A stretch of DNA of 64,000 nucleotides from Helicobacter_B zhangjianzhongii (lineage in GTDB: Bacteria; Campylobacterota; Campylobacteria; Campylobacterales; Helicobacteraceae), in NCBI RefSeq assembly GCF_030249855.1, contig NZ_JANURN010000006.1:1-64000 (forward strand). The letters are read 5' to 3'. Every line of letters begins with the position of its first letter. Position 1 is the first letter of the stretch. Below, piece after piece: positions 16,188 to 25,861 of this stretch. Made by a program: the position numbers and the translations under genes. The notes beneath the pieces are model-generated. The model saw nothing but the letters and a program-made list of their open reading frames with translations, was not told where the DNA came from and ran no database searches.

Positions 16188-16852
16188 ATGCACGCGATGA
16201 TTGATATGAAAGACTTGACGCTTGGCTATCGCAAGGAAAAGATTCTAAAACACTTCAACCTGAAAATTAAAAAAGGTGAGTTTGTGGGGATCATCGGTCC
16301 TAGTGGAGCGGGGAAAAGCACACTTTTGATGAGTATCGCTGGGGGGATTAAGGTCTTTAATGGGCATTTTAATGTGCTAAAGCACGATATGAAAAAGCTA
16401 AAGAAAAAGGAGCTTACACAAATCCGCCAAGAAATCGGCATCATCTTTCAGGGATACTGCCTTGTAGATAGGCTAAGTGTGCTAGATAATGTCATTAGCG
16501 GTATGCTAAAAGATCTGCCTATGCCGCGAGCCTTTATCCGCGCGGCGGGCAGCGGCAGAGAGTAGCTATCGCAAGGGCGTTAATGGGAAACCCCAAGATT
16601 ATTTTAGCCGATGAGCCAATTTCAGCCCTTGATGTGAAAAGTGCTACAAAGGTTATGGAGATCCTAAAAAAAGTCAATGAAACCTATGGTGTCAATGTCA
16701 TCACAAACTTACACCATTTAGAGTATGCAAAAGAATATTGCAGCCGTATTATCGGCGTAAATGGTGGGCAGCTTGTGTTTGATGGGAAGCCAAAGGATTT
16801 GGATTCAAAAGCGATTGATAGGATATATCATAATGAAGAGGTGCTAGCGTGA
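16188..16852 (+). pseudogene. phnC: Broken PhnC-like phosphonate ABC ATPase
   Basis: The first frame (to 16565) carries the Walker A motif GPSGAGKST and the Q-loop region, then stops. A second frame carries GGQRQRVAIARAL, the Walker B region ILADEPISALD and the H-loop region, ending at 16852. Reading the frames together, the signature follows almost directly after MLKDLPMP, so roughly 40-50 codons of the helical subdomain are missing and the frame is lost. No permease or binding-protein gene (phnE, phnD) is next to it. PhnC is the cytoplasmic ATPase of a phosphonate importer; this copy should not make a working protein. Confidence 0.8.
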
Positions 16853-17376
16853 GGGATTTGGCTTTTTCTAAAGGGGATTCGGTCTTGGGTAATCATTCCG
16901 CAGATTTAGCAAATTTTAGGGCAACCGCAGACTCTAGCTCTGCCCTAAAATCCTTAAAAAGCCCCACTAGCAACACCGCAATTCTTAGAATCGTGTTGCT
17001 CTCAAACTAATTTTACTCCTAGAATCCACTTTTTACACTAAACGCTTTTTCTGTCATTGCGAGAAAATCCGCAAGGATTTTCGTGGCAATCCACAAAAAA
17101 CAAAACCAAAATCCTAGAATCCTTTGCTAGCTTTTTTACAATTCTTACTTAATCCTAGAATCCACTTTTTGAAAAGTGGATTCTAGTAAAGGTTATTTTG
17201 CTAACGCAAAATTATGGATCGCCGCGCAATCGCTACCGCGCTTGCTCGCGATGACAGAGATATTTCGCCTAAAGGCTCAATATGACAAGAGAAGGGCGTT
17301 ATACGCAAAAAGTGGATTCTAAGATTAGGGCTAGAAGCAAATAGATTTTAAGGCGTGTAATTGTGCGGATATGGAT
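16853..17376. repeat. Repeat-rich intergenic stretch
   Basis: No gene is seen. It contains an 11-base perfect hairpin with a CCGCAGACTCTAGCTC loop (16913-16951), several TAGAATCCACTTTT units in both orientations (17024, 17156, 17172, 17309), a GTCATTGCGAG/GTGGCAATCCA unit at about 17052-17095, and an ATGGATCGCC/CTCGCGATGACAG unit at about 17214-17262. Confidence 0.7.
16913..16951. repeat. Hairpin repeat, 11-bp arms
   Basis: ATTTTAGGGCA (16913-16923) pairs perfectly with TGCCCTAAAAT (16941-16951). The loop AACCGCAGACTCTAGCTC is close to the loops at 2.5 and 53.7 kb, although the arms differ. It is preceded by GGATTCGGTCTTGGGTAATCATTCCGCAGATTT, abbreviated here as the GATTC...TTCCGCAGA lead that also precedes other copies. 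Confidence 0.75.
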
Positions 17377-17784
17377 CTAGGGCTTAGGCTTTAGTAAATC
17401 TTTGAGCCGTAGCTCTTCTTGGCGGGCGGCGATATATTGTCTGTGGGCGATTTTTTGCGCTAAGGTGGCTTGGTGGATCGCGCTTTTATCGCTAGATTCT
17501 TTTGCTTGTGCTAGGGCGATATTAGCACTAGTGAGCTGGGATTTGGTATAGGTGATATACTCTGCAACCTCTGCTAAGATCTCTGTATCATCGCAATGCT
17601 CTAGCAAGCGAGCTAGATCATCGCGCGCTTCTTGTAGCTTGGCTGGATCTTTGCTGGCTTTTTGCTCATAGGCATTAAGCCCATCTTGGGCTTGCTGGAT
17701 TTTATACTCACAAATCGCGCCTGCATAGAGTGATTGGAGCAATGAGCAAAGCCCAAAAAGCAGCCCACAAGCGCGCTTCATCAT
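17377..17784 (-). CDS. Small periplasmic coiled-coil protein, DUF1090-like
   Basis: A 135-residue protein with a signal peptide (hydrophobic LLFGLCSLLQSLYAGA, likely cleaved before ICEYK). The mature part is helical with two cysteines, ICEYK near 24 and HCDD near 63, likely a disulphide. The pattern resembles DUF1090 (YqjC-type) periplasmic proteins, whose role is unknown. The ATG overlaps the stop of the upstream hydrolase gene (17781-17784), so the two are coupled. Confidence 0.55.
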   Translation of the reverse strand: MMKRACGLLFGLCSLLQSLYAGAICEYKIQQAQDGLNAYEQKASKDPAKLQEARDDLARLLEHCDDTEILAEVAEYITYTKSQLTSANIALAQAKESSDKSAIHQATLAQKIAHRQYIAARQEELRLKDLLKPKP

Positions 17785-18725
17785 AGCCCTTTAGACTCTA
17801 GCCATAGCAATACATCTGCTATGACCTGCTCTTTTATCGGCTCATTTAGCACCTCGTGCCTAGCACCCCCATAGAGCAAAATATCCACATCATCAAAGCC
17901 TTGGGATTTTAGGTGTGTGCGCGCCTTTTTCACCCCTATGCCAAAATGCCCGCTTGCATCATCGCTCCCGCTGATAAACAAAATAGGCAAATGCGGATTT
18001 TTGGGATTAGGATAGCTGCCATAGACTTCTTGCATACCCATAAAGAGGTGTAAAAAGCTCTCTATATCAAAGTGGAATTGGCATTTAGGATCATCTCTAT
18101 ATGCCTGCCTTACTTCTTCACTAGAGCAGAGCCAGCCTAAGCCATCGCTAGAATCCTTTTTGAATCGCTTATTAAATCCGCCAAAAAGAGCCTTGGTGAA
18201 GAATTTTTGCCCAAAGGTTTTTGCCCCAAAAAATCGCAAAAGTTTCGCGAGAGCTATGCCGTATTTGAGATCCTCATCAAATGCTGGCGAGCCACTAAGG
18301 ATAAGTCCGCTTAGCTCTTCACTATAGAGCGAGACATATCGCCTAGAGAGTAGCGATCCCATAGAGTGCCCTAGCAGCACAATGCGCGCATTTGCATACC
18401 GCTCTTTAAGCAAGCAAGAGAGCTTGTAGAGATCATAGCTCGCGCGACAGAATCCATCTTCACCCATTGAGCCAAGTGTAATGCCATTGTCGCTATTAAG
18501 GCTCTCTCCGTGTCCTCTATGGTCGCTTACTGCTACGATATAGCCCTTTTGCGCAAGTGTGTTTGCTACCCACTCATAGCGGTCTTTATGCTCGATCATT
18601 CCGTGGGCGATTTGGATAATTATAGGGCTAGAATCCACTTTTGCAGGCCCATAGAGATCATACGCCACTTGCCCAAAATCTGAGGCAAAGCGGAGGTTTT
18701 TGTGTGTTGTGATTGTTGATTGCAT
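17781..18725 (-). CDS. Alpha/beta hydrolase, monoacylglycerol-lipase-like
   Basis: A 314-residue serine hydrolase. The oxyanion region AHGMIEH is near residue 40, DHRGHGES near 68, and the nucleophile elbow GHSMGS near 120. The acid is likely Asp in ISGSDD near 250, and the histidine in ARHEVLNE near 288. This is the usual pattern of lysophospholipase/monoacylglycerol lipase (PldB-like) enzymes. No signal peptide is present, so it is cytosolic. The substrate is unknown. It is coupled to the small periplasmic protein downstream. A TACAAT-like -10 box lies just upstream (about 18750). Confidence 0.8.
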   Translation of the reverse strand: MQSTITTHKNLRFASDFGQVAYDLYGPAKVDSSPIIIQIAHGMIEHKDRYEWVANTLAQKGYIVAVSDHRGHGESLNSDNGITLGSMGEDGFCRASYDLYKLSCLLKERYANARIVLLGHSMGSLLSRRYVSLYSEELSGLILSGSPAFDEDLKYGIALAKLLRFFGAKTFGQKFFTKALFGGFNKRFKKDSSDGLGWLCSSEEVRQAYRDDPKCQFHFDIESFLHLFMGMQEVYGSYPNPKNPHLPILFISGSDDASGHFGIGVKKARTHLKSQGFDDVDILLYGGARHEVLNEPIKEQVIADVLLWLESKGL

Positions 18726-18771
18726 AGCTGCTCCTTAAGTGTTGAAGTAATTGTAGCAATAACCTTGGTCG

Positions 18772-19746
18772 TTATTTATCAAAATTCTCTCTATGCTCTT
18801 TGAAAGTCTTGCTGAAAGAGTGCGTGCCGTTTTTGTTGCGCACGAAGTAGAGATAATCCACCTGTGCTGGCTCAAACACCGCCTTAATCGCCTCAATGCT
18901 AGCACTGCCTACTGGGATTGGCGGGATACCTTTGTTGCGGTAGGTGTTGAAAGGCGAGCTGTCGTTGCGTATGCGCTCTGGCGTTACTTTGCTATGGGAG
19001 TATTTGCCATAGTTGAGTGAGCCGTCCATTTGTAAGGGCATATTGAGCTTTAGGCGGTTGTAAATCACAGCGGCGATTATGGGCATTTCTTGCGTATTGG
19101 CGGCTTCTTTTTGAATGATTGAAGCCATAGCGATATGCCTAAACCACTCATCTTGCTCATATCTTCCCAAATATTTGCGCGCTAGGTCCTCGTGGATCGC
19201 TAGGGATTGCTGGATAAGTGAGCGCATAAGGCTATCTTCTGTGGCGTTGGCGTGGATTTTGTAAGTATTTGGCAAGATCACGCCCTCTTCATAAGGCGCA
19301 TAGCGCAAGTAGGATTCTAGGAGTTTGTCTTCATTTAGGTCAAGCTGCACGCCAATATCTATGATGAAAAAGTGCAGTGTCTCTCCGGGGATTAGCGTAA
19401 CGCTCTCTTGGGCGGCTTTGGCAGAGGTGAGTGCGTAGAGAAAATCCCCCTTTGTGATCACGCCATTATGCACAGCATAGCTTATGTCAATCACGCCACT
19501 TTGAGGCGTGCCAAGTAAGCGCAAAATATGCCTATCAAATTGCGTAATATCCCAGCCATTTTTGCCTAGCTGTGTTATAATCGCGCTTATTGAACCTTGT
19601 GGCACGACAACTACCGCGCTAGTAATAGGTGTGCTAGTAATGCTAGTAATAGGTAACCCCAAATAAAAAAAGATCGCTAAGATAATGAGAAAAACGCCGT
19701 CTAAAAGAATGCTGAGTATATTTATCATTTTGTTTGTTACCATATT
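18772..19746 (-). CDS. mltG: Endolytic murein transglycosylase MltG
   Basis: A 324-residue YceG/MltG-family protein, an inner-membrane enzyme that cuts nascent glycan strands. It has one N-terminal membrane segment (ILSILLDGVFLIILAIFFYL), a LysM-like region, then the catalytic domain: the key glutamate lies in ASIIQKEAA, followed by YNRLKLNMPLQMD and SPFNTYRNKGIPPIPVG near the C-terminus, all characteristic of the family. The ATG chosen has AAGGGT at a proper distance; the open frame continues further upstream. Its 5' end overlaps the divergent AsmA-like gene by about 60 bases. Confidence 0.88.
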   Translation of the reverse strand, partial: NMVTNKMINILSILLDGVFLIILAIFFYLGLPITSITSTPITSAVVVVPQGSISAIITQLGKNGWDITQFDRHILRLLGTPQSGVIDISYAVHNGVITKGDFLYALTSAKAAQESVTLIPGETLHFFIIDIGVQLDLNEDKLLESYLRYAPYEEGVILPNTYKIHANATEDSLMRSLIQQSLAIHEDLARKYLGRYEQDEWFRHIAMASIIQKEAANTQEMPIIAAVIYNRLKLNMPLQMDGSLNYGKYSHSKVTPERIRNDSSPFNTYRNKGIPPIPVGSASIEAIKAVFEPAQVDYLYFVRNKNGTHSFSKTFKEHRENFDK

Positions 19747-22700
19747 TACCCTTGTTGGTGGTTTTAAGATTCTATCTGATGGGATTGCAATCGATAAGCT
19801 GCGCTTTGCTGATATACAAATACGCGGATTGTATCTAAAACTCAATAATAAATTCTCCCTAGAAGTTCAGGAATTGGATCTAGCAAAGGTGATGAGCAAA
19901 AAGCCTGAGAAAAACGCAAAGCCATCTTTGCAACCTACGCTGAAAGAGATAAGTGATTATGTCAAATACGCGCTATGGGGGTTGGCATATTTTGAAAATC
20001 TGCGGATAGAGAAGATTGTCTTAAGTGATGAGTATGTCGCTAGCGTGTTTTATGATGGGGAGCATTACGCGCTATCTTTCCCCAAGCTACAAGCGGTGTT
20101 TAATGTCCAAAATCAAGGCAATACAATCGAGCTTAATATCCGCAAGCTACAAGTGTTTGAGCCAGATGTCGAGGTAGCTGGGCGGATCATCTACTCTGGG
20201 GCAAGCGGGCAATTTAGCTTTGGTGTTTCTCTCGCACCTTTGCTGATTGACTCTGGCAATGATGACACACATATATCTGCTAGTAAATCCACAAGCAAGC
20301 TCTTTTTGCAAGGCACAAGCGATTTTAAACGCCTTGTGCTAAAGGCAAAAACATCAAAAATCAACGATTTGCGCTCTATAAGGACCATCATCGCCCAGAG
20401 TGCTAAGGATCTGCTGCCTGCTTTAGATATATGGCTTTTTAATGCGCTTAGGTTTGATACCATAGAGCTAGAGCAAGCGAGCTTTGATGTGGCACTGCAC
20501 GAAAAGCAGTTTATAAAATCACTCATAAACAACACCAAGCTCACACTCTATGCCACAAAGCCCACTTATGCGCTTGACCCAGCTCTAGCACCCTTTAGCG
20601 CAAATCGCGCTAAAATCCAAGTAGAAAATGGCAAGGCAGCACTTGAGATGATAGCCCCCAAGCTAGAATCCATCGACCTAAGCGGCTCTAAGCTAGAGCT
20701 TGCGCTTATGGATTCTGTGCCTACGCTTTCTATCTTTGCCACTTCTAAGAAGCTGCTTTATACGCAGGCACTGCGGGATTTGCTTGCATTTTATGGGGTG
20801 CAGCTGCCAATTGATCGCATTAGTGCAGATATGCAGGCAAATCTTGCTATCCATATCCCCTTTGGTGATGATGCTAAGGTGGAGCTAGGGGGGAAAGTAT
20901 CCGCACAGCAGGTGGTGCTGCGCTCTGGGGGGCTAGATTTTGTCAGCAAGAATGCTTCAGTCGTCATTGATATAAACCCAAAAAGTGGGAGCAATGCCAT
21001 TGATATATGGACACAAAATATTAGCTATGAAAATCTCTTTGACATTGATGTCAAAGCTCATATCGATCTAGCATTAAAGCGACTTAAGACAAATTTATTT
21101 GTGCATTCCTTGCGGGTTAGCACCAATCCAGAAATCAATCAACGCCTTATCGACTCGCAAGATTCTGCACACAAGTCTCACAAGCAAGTCCGGCTGGATT
21201 CTACTCTAGATCCTAGCTCACGGGAGCTTGTGCGCGTGGGCAGAGCCTTTAGCCTAGATTCTAGCCTAGAATCCAAAAATGCGCTAAATGCGCCAAGCGT
21301 GCTAAATGCGCTAAATGTGCAAGGTGGCGATGTGTGGCAACGAGATTCTATCAAGCCATTTACGCCTAAGGAAATGCTTGCTTATATGGCGCATTTTGCT
21401 TCCGTTGCTAATGGCGATATGAAGCCATCGCTAGAATCCACCCAAGATTCTAGCCAAGATTCTACTAAGGATTCTAGCCAGCTAGATACACATAAAACTT
21501 CGCAAGACCCAGCCCCTAAAGAATCTAGCGCACAAAGCGCACAAGAAATAGAATCTAAAAATGCGGATTCTAGCAAGGGATCTTTAGCGATAGATCCTGC
21601 TCCTGCCACAGATCAAGCAGTAGAATCTACTGCAGATTCTGCCACAGACCAAGCCGCAGAGGTGCTAGAGCCTAGCAAGCCTGATGTCTCCCTAGCCCCC
21701 AAAGAAGAGATTATAGACTTTTCTACGCCTGATCACTCTATAGAAGAAGCACAAGACCAAGAAGCAAATCCGCGCGAGCTAGAGAGCCTAGAATCCATTT
21801 TGCAAGACTCTCCAAGTGATAGCAAGGGTGTCAATACATCTAAGCAAGAGCAAAGAGCGCAGGGTGAAAATCACCCAGAATCCGCCCAAGCAGAATCTAC
21901 TAGCGATGTATCTGCCCAAGAAGAGATAGAATCTAGCCCCGAGATAGAATCCACCTCCAATACCTCAAGCCAAGCTCTTGATCCCGCGCAATCACCTAGT
22001 GCCAATCCGCAAGACCAAGATCCGCAAGACCCCGATCACGCCAAGCCAACCAACCACGCTAGAATACATAGTAGAAACGGCATAGAGCTTGACTTCACAA
22101 AGCCTATGAGTGAGCAAGAAATGCGCGAAAAAATCATTGCCCTAATCAAACACCAAGATGAGCAGAAATTCACCTATGATATTTTCAAAGCCACGCAGCA
22201 AACACTTCCGCAAATTGATGTGGAGATTGACTTCTCAAGCGATCCTGTCAAAGTGAGTGTCCCAGCTCTTGATGTGTATGTGCAGCTATCTAGCGATGGT
22301 ATCCGCGCTAATGTGGTGGATTTTGGCAAGTTCGCGCCTTTTTCTCCGCTTATGCAATATCTTGGGCTTTCATCAGGGAGTGCGGTAGTGGATCTAAAAA
22401 GTGCGCAAGATTTATCTTTCCAAGTGCGTATTGCTGATTTTCCTACATTTTTGCTCTCTAAAGATAAGACGCCATTGCATACATTTACTTTCAATGGTAG
22501 CTATGCAAATAATAAGCTACAAGTCCTTAGCGATGATGGGCTAATCGGGCTTGATTTGTATGACAATACAATCATTGCAAATTTTAAGGATATTGATGTG
22601 AGTATTGATGGCTTGCTCGCTAGCAAAATCCCAGCGATCCAAGAAGCCTTTAGCACTTCTAGTGAGAAAAAGGCGGTTTTCACAAAAGAAGAGATTTTAC

Positions 22701-23542
22701 TTGAGAGTGAGTTTTTACGCGCTAAGCGTAGATATGAGCGGCAAAATGGCATTAAACCTAGGATCATCGCAATCCAAGCGCAGAATATCACAGGATTTTT
22801 CAAAGATGTTGTGATCCCATTTGATGACTTTAATGCCAAAATCCGCGATGATCGCATTAGTGCTGATGCGACTTATAAAAATGGCATTGCGAATATTGAC
22901 ATTATCCACGGCAATACCATCATCAAAGCGGGGAATTTTGGTGCAGAGTTTTTAAATCGTGTTGTTGGGCGGCATATCGTTGATGGAGGGTTGTTTGAGC
23001 TTAGTGGAATCTATAAAAATGACATTTTTAATGGTGATATTTATATGCAAAACACAAGCTTTAAGGGATTTGCGATCGTGCAAAATGTCATTGGGCTTAT
23101 TGATACAATCCCATCTCTTGTGATGTTTAGAAGCCCGGGTCTTAGTGCTAAGGGCTATGAAGTGAAGCAGGGCAACATTAAGCTAGCTCTTAATACGCAG
23201 TATGTCGGCTTAGAATCCATAAATCTCATCGGCAAATCTATGGATATGCAAGGCGGTGGCTTTATCGAGCTTGAGAGTCAAGAAGTGGATATGGGACTCT
23301 CTATCTCCACGCTAAAAAATCTTAGCGGGATTTTAAACAAGATTCCTATTGTAGGGTATTTGCTCCTTGGCAAAGATGGCAAGGTAACTACCCAAGTAAG
23401 CGTGCGAGGCACTATCCAAGATCCTAAGACACAAATTTCTCTCGCACAAGATTTGCTAAAGACACCATTGCAAGTGCTTAAACGCGCCTTTACGCCTGTG
23501 GATATGGTGATTGATGAAATTATTAAAAGTGTCGATCGCTAA
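19685..23542 (+). CDS. Large AsmA-like / YhdP-type envelope protein
   Basis: A 1285-residue protein with an N-terminal membrane anchor (MLSIFIILFVTIFTLVGGF) and a very long periplasmic part ending in an AsmA-like C-terminal domain (NLSGILNKIPIVGYLLLGKD near residue 1220). Such proteins belong to the TamB/YhdP/AsmA group of repeating beta-groove proteins, thought to move phospholipids between membranes. Residues about 485-790 are a low-complexity Ser/Asp/Glu/Gln/Pro-rich insert largely encoded by GATTCTA and TAGAATC units. ATG at 19685 or 19709 are both possible. It overlaps mltG at its start, and its stop overlaps the helicase ATG (TAATG). Confidence 0.75.
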   Translation: MRKTPSKRMLSIFIILFVTIFTLVGGFKILSDGIAIDKLRFADIQIRGLYLKLNNKFSLEVQELDLAKVMSKKPEKNAKPSLQPTLKEISDYVKYALWGLAYFENLRIEKIVLSDEYVASVFYDGEHYALSFPKLQAVFNVQNQGNTIELNIRKLQVFEPDVEVAGRIIYSGASGQFSFGVSLAPLLIDSGNDDTHISASKSTSKLFLQGTSDFKRLVLKAKTSKINDLRSIRTIIAQSAKDLLPALDIWLFNALRFDTIELEQASFDVALHEKQFIKSLINNTKLTLYATKPTYALDPALAPFSANRAKIQVENGKAALEMIAPKLESIDLSGSKLELALMDSVPTLSIFATSKKLLYTQALRDLLAFYGVQLPIDRISADMQANLAIHIPFGDDAKVELGGKVSAQQVVLRSGGLDFVSKNASVVIDINPKSGSNAIDIWTQNISYENLFDIDVKAHIDLALKRLKTNLFVHSLRVSTNPEINQRLIDSQDSAHKSHKQVRLDSTLDPSSRELVRVGRAFSLDSSLESKNALNAPSVLNALNVQGGDVWQRDSIKPFTPKEMLAYMAHFASVANGDMKPSLESTQDSSQDSTKDSSQLDTHKTSQDPAPKESSAQSAQEIESKNADSSKGSLAIDPAPATDQAVESTADSATDQAAEVLEPSKPDVSLAPKEEIIDFSTPDHSIEEAQDQEANPRELESLESILQDSPSDSKGVNTSKQEQRAQGENHPESAQAESTSDVSAQEEIESSPEIESTSNTSSQALDPAQSPSANPQDQDPQDPDHAKPTNHARIHSRNGIELDFTKPMSEQEMREKIIALIKHQDEQKFTYDIFKATQQTLPQIDVEIDFSSDPVKVSVPALDVYVQLSSDGIRANVVDFGKFAPFSPLMQYLGLSSGSAVVDLKSAQDLSFQVRIADFPTFLLSKDKTPLHTFTFNGSYANNKLQVLSDDGLIGLDLYDNTIIANFKDIDVSIDGLLASKIPAIQEAFSTSSEKKAVFTKEEILLESEFLRAKRRYERQNGIKPRIIAIQAQNITGFFKDVVIPFDDFNAKIRDDRISADATYKNGIANIDIIHGNTIIKAGNFGAEFLNRVVGRHIVDGGLFELSGIYKNDIFNGDIYMQNTSFKGFAIVQNVIGLIDTIPSLVMFRSPGLSAKGYEVKQGNIKLALNTQYVGLESINLIGKSMDMQGGGFIELESQEVDMGLSISTLKNLSGILNKIPIVGYLLLGKDGKVTTQVSVRGTIQDPKTQISLAQDLLKTPLQVLKRAFTPVDMVIDEIIKSVDR

Positions 23543-25563
23543 TGCCCTTACAGAATCTAAACACAGAGCAATATGCTGCAGCCACTGCACCTATGGGGCA
23601 TAATCTCATCATCGCTTCTGCTGGCACGGGGAAAACTTCTACCATTGTGGGGCGGATCGCGCATTTGCTAGAGAGCGGCGTGCAAGCAAGTGAGATTCTA
23701 CTGCTAACTTTTACTAACAAAGCTTCCCAAGAGATGATCGCGCGCGTGGCAAGTCGCTTTGGTGAAGTGGCAAAGCAGATAGAGTGTGGGACATTTCACG
23801 CTGTGAGTTATCGGTTTTTGAAAGATAAATATGCCATATCTCTAAAGCAGCCTAAAGAATTGAAAGTGCTATTTAAAAGTATCGCAAAATCGCGTGTCTA
23901 TCAGCATCAAACAAGCACGCCACCTTACTCTGGGGAGTATTTGTTTGATTTATATTCACTCTATCTCAATTCGCGCAATAATGAGAGCTTTGAAGAGTGG
24001 CTTGGAGCGCGTGGGAGTGATCATAGTGCATATATTGATATTTATGAAGGGATTTTTGCAGAGTATCACGCGCTTAAAAAATCACATAATTATATGGACT
24101 ATAATGACTTGCTTTTGGAATATGCCAAAGAAATGCGCGGCATAGAGTGTCCTTATAAAGAGATTTTATGCGATGAGTATCAAGATACCAATCCCTTGCA
24201 AAATTATGTAATCCACGCGCTAAATCCTAAAAGTCTCTTTTGCGTGGGGGATTATGACCAAAGTATTTATGCCTTTAATGGCGCGGATATTTCTATTATT
24301 TCAAGCTTTACAGAGACTTATGTGGATTCTAGGGTTTTTACTTTAAGCAAGAATTATCGCTCCACGCGCTATATCCTTGATCTTGCTAATCGCGTGATAG
24401 AAAAAAACGAGCGCATTTACCCCAAAGAGCTTGAGGTAATCAACCTGCAAGAGCCCATCGCGCCAAAGCTGCTTATTTACAATGAGCTATTTGAGCAGTA
24501 TCAAGGCGTGGCGCAAAAGATCCTCACAGCCAATTATCCGCTTGATGATATTGCCATCATTTTTCGCAATAACTCTTCAGCAGATGGCTGCGAGGCATTG
24601 CTACGCGAGCTTAATATCCCCTCAAAGCGCAAGGGTGGAGTGAGCTTTTTTGATGCTAAAGAAGTGGCTCTAATGCTTGATTTTTGCTCACTTTTGTATA
24701 ACCCAAAAGATATGATGGCATATATTCATATTTTGAGCTATGGCTCTGGGATTGGGGACTCTATCGCTAGGGAGCTATATGAGGGGCTATTGCGCTTGGG
24801 GAATGGCGATGCAAAAAGGGGGTTGCTAGCACCGGATTCTAGTGTTAGGGCATTTGAAAAGAGGGCTAAAAACGCGCAGCTAGGGCTGTTTGATGACTTT
24901 TTTGCATTGCAAGATGTGAAGAAGTTTGATAATGTCGTGCAGGGTAATTTTGTAGGGCATCCGATTTTATCACACCCAAAGCTAAGCTTTGATGGTGCGA
25001 GATTTTTGAGCGATTTTTATGCGGCGGTGGAGCGATATGACTATACCACTAAGCCTAAAGACTTGATTTCTATGCTTGCTTCAAGTCAGCTGTATCAATA
25101 TATTGTCGAGCTGCTTTGTGCAAGGCGTGCGAAAAATAAAGATGGCAGTGTTGATATAGAGCGCAAAACACAGGCAAAAGATGCCATTATGCGTAAAATT
25201 ATTTTGCTGCAAGATATTGCGAAAAACTACGAGAATCTAGGGCGATTTTTGAATGCTATGGTGCTTAGTAGCGGTGAAAATACACAAGGAAGCGGTGTCA
25301 ATCTCCTAACAATCCACGCGAGCAAGGGACTAGAATTTGGTATGGTTTTTATCATTGATTTAATGCAAGGGCGTTTTCCTAATCTCAAACTTATCGCTAA
25401 GGGTGGTAGTATCGAAGAGGAGCGCAGGCTGTTTTATGTAGCAATCACGCGAGCTAAAGAAATCCTCTATCTCTCTTATGCCAAAAAAGATGAGATAAAA
25501 AACATTAGCTATGAGCCATCACTTTTTTTGTATGAAGCAAAGCTTTTGCAGCAACAAGCTTAA
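23542..25563 (+). CDS. rep: UvrD/Rep-family DNA helicase
   Basis: A 673-residue superfamily 1A helicase. Motif I is ASAGTGKTST near residue 27, Ia LTFTNKAS, II CDEYQDTNPLQ, III GDYDQSIYAFNGAD, IV LSKNYRST, V NLLTIHASKGLEF and VI FYVAITRAKE; the order is complete. It unwinds DNA 3' to 5' in repair or replication restart. It matches the single Rep/UvrD-like helicase I recall from H. pylori. The A of its ATG is the last base of the previous stop, so the two genes form an operon. The choice between Rep, UvrD and PcrA is not certain. Confidence 0.9.
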   Translation: MPLQNLNTEQYAAATAPMGHNLIIASAGTGKTSTIVGRIAHLLESGVQASEILLLTFTNKASQEMIARVASRFGEVAKQIECGTFHAVSYRFLKDKYAISLKQPKELKVLFKSIAKSRVYQHQTSTPPYSGEYLFDLYSLYLNSRNNESFEEWLGARGSDHSAYIDIYEGIFAEYHALKKSHNYMDYNDLLLEYAKEMRGIECPYKEILCDEYQDTNPLQNYVIHALNPKSLFCVGDYDQSIYAFNGADISIISSFTETYVDSRVFTLSKNYRSTRYILDLANRVIEKNERIYPKELEVINLQEPIAPKLLIYNELFEQYQGVAQKILTANYPLDDIAIIFRNNSSADGCEALLRELNIPSKRKGGVSFFDAKEVALMLDFCSLLYNPKDMMAYIHILSYGSGIGDSIARELYEGLLRLGNGDAKRGLLAPDSSVRAFEKRAKNAQLGLFDDFFALQDVKKFDNVVQGNFVGHPILSHPKLSFDGARFLSDFYAAVERYDYTTKPKDLISMLASSQLYQYIVELLCARRAKNKDGSVDIERKTQAKDAIMRKIILLQDIAKNYENLGRFLNAMVLSSGENTQGSGVNLLTIHASKGLEFGMVFIIDLMQGRFPNLKLIAKGGSIEEERRLFYVAITRAKEILYLSYAKKDEIKNISYEPSLFLYEAKLLQQQA

Positions 25564-25861
25564 GCTATTGTGGTTGCAAAGGCTTTGCCCCTGTCAAGAT
25601 TATTTATCTTAAGGAAGCAATAAGCTGGATTGGACAGGTCTGGGAATATATCCTTTTTATAAGGAAATATTTTTTTCTTTTTTTGCCTAAAAATAGGCAA
25701 AATGCTTGACTATTTTTGTGTTTTTTATCTATAATCTCGGTTTCAAATTTCATACATTGCATTTATGGCAGTGGGTTCTTTATGGGTTTTTAGTAAAGAA
25801 GATAGCCAGAGAATCTTTGTTTTAGAGTTTGATAAATCTTTCAATGACTTAAGGAAAATCT
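25564..25861. promoter_or_regulatory. Intergenic leader of the ribosomal protein operon
   Basis: No gene is seen. It holds a GCAAAG-G-CTTTGC palindrome soon after the helicase stop, T-rich tracts, a small hairpin TTTTGCCTA-AAAA-TAGGCAAAA (25681-25702), the main promoter (25706-25735) and a leader of roughly 120 bases before rpsJ, ending in TAAGGAAAATCT. The leader is long enough for autogenous control (for example by L4), but no known structure was recognised. Confidence 0.6.
25706..25735 (+). promoter_or_regulatory. Promoter of the S10-spc-alpha operon
   Basis: TTGACT (25706-25711) and TATAAT (25730-25735) are separated by 18 bases, an excellent vegetative promoter. It drives rpsJ and the genes that follow. 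Confidence 0.8.
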
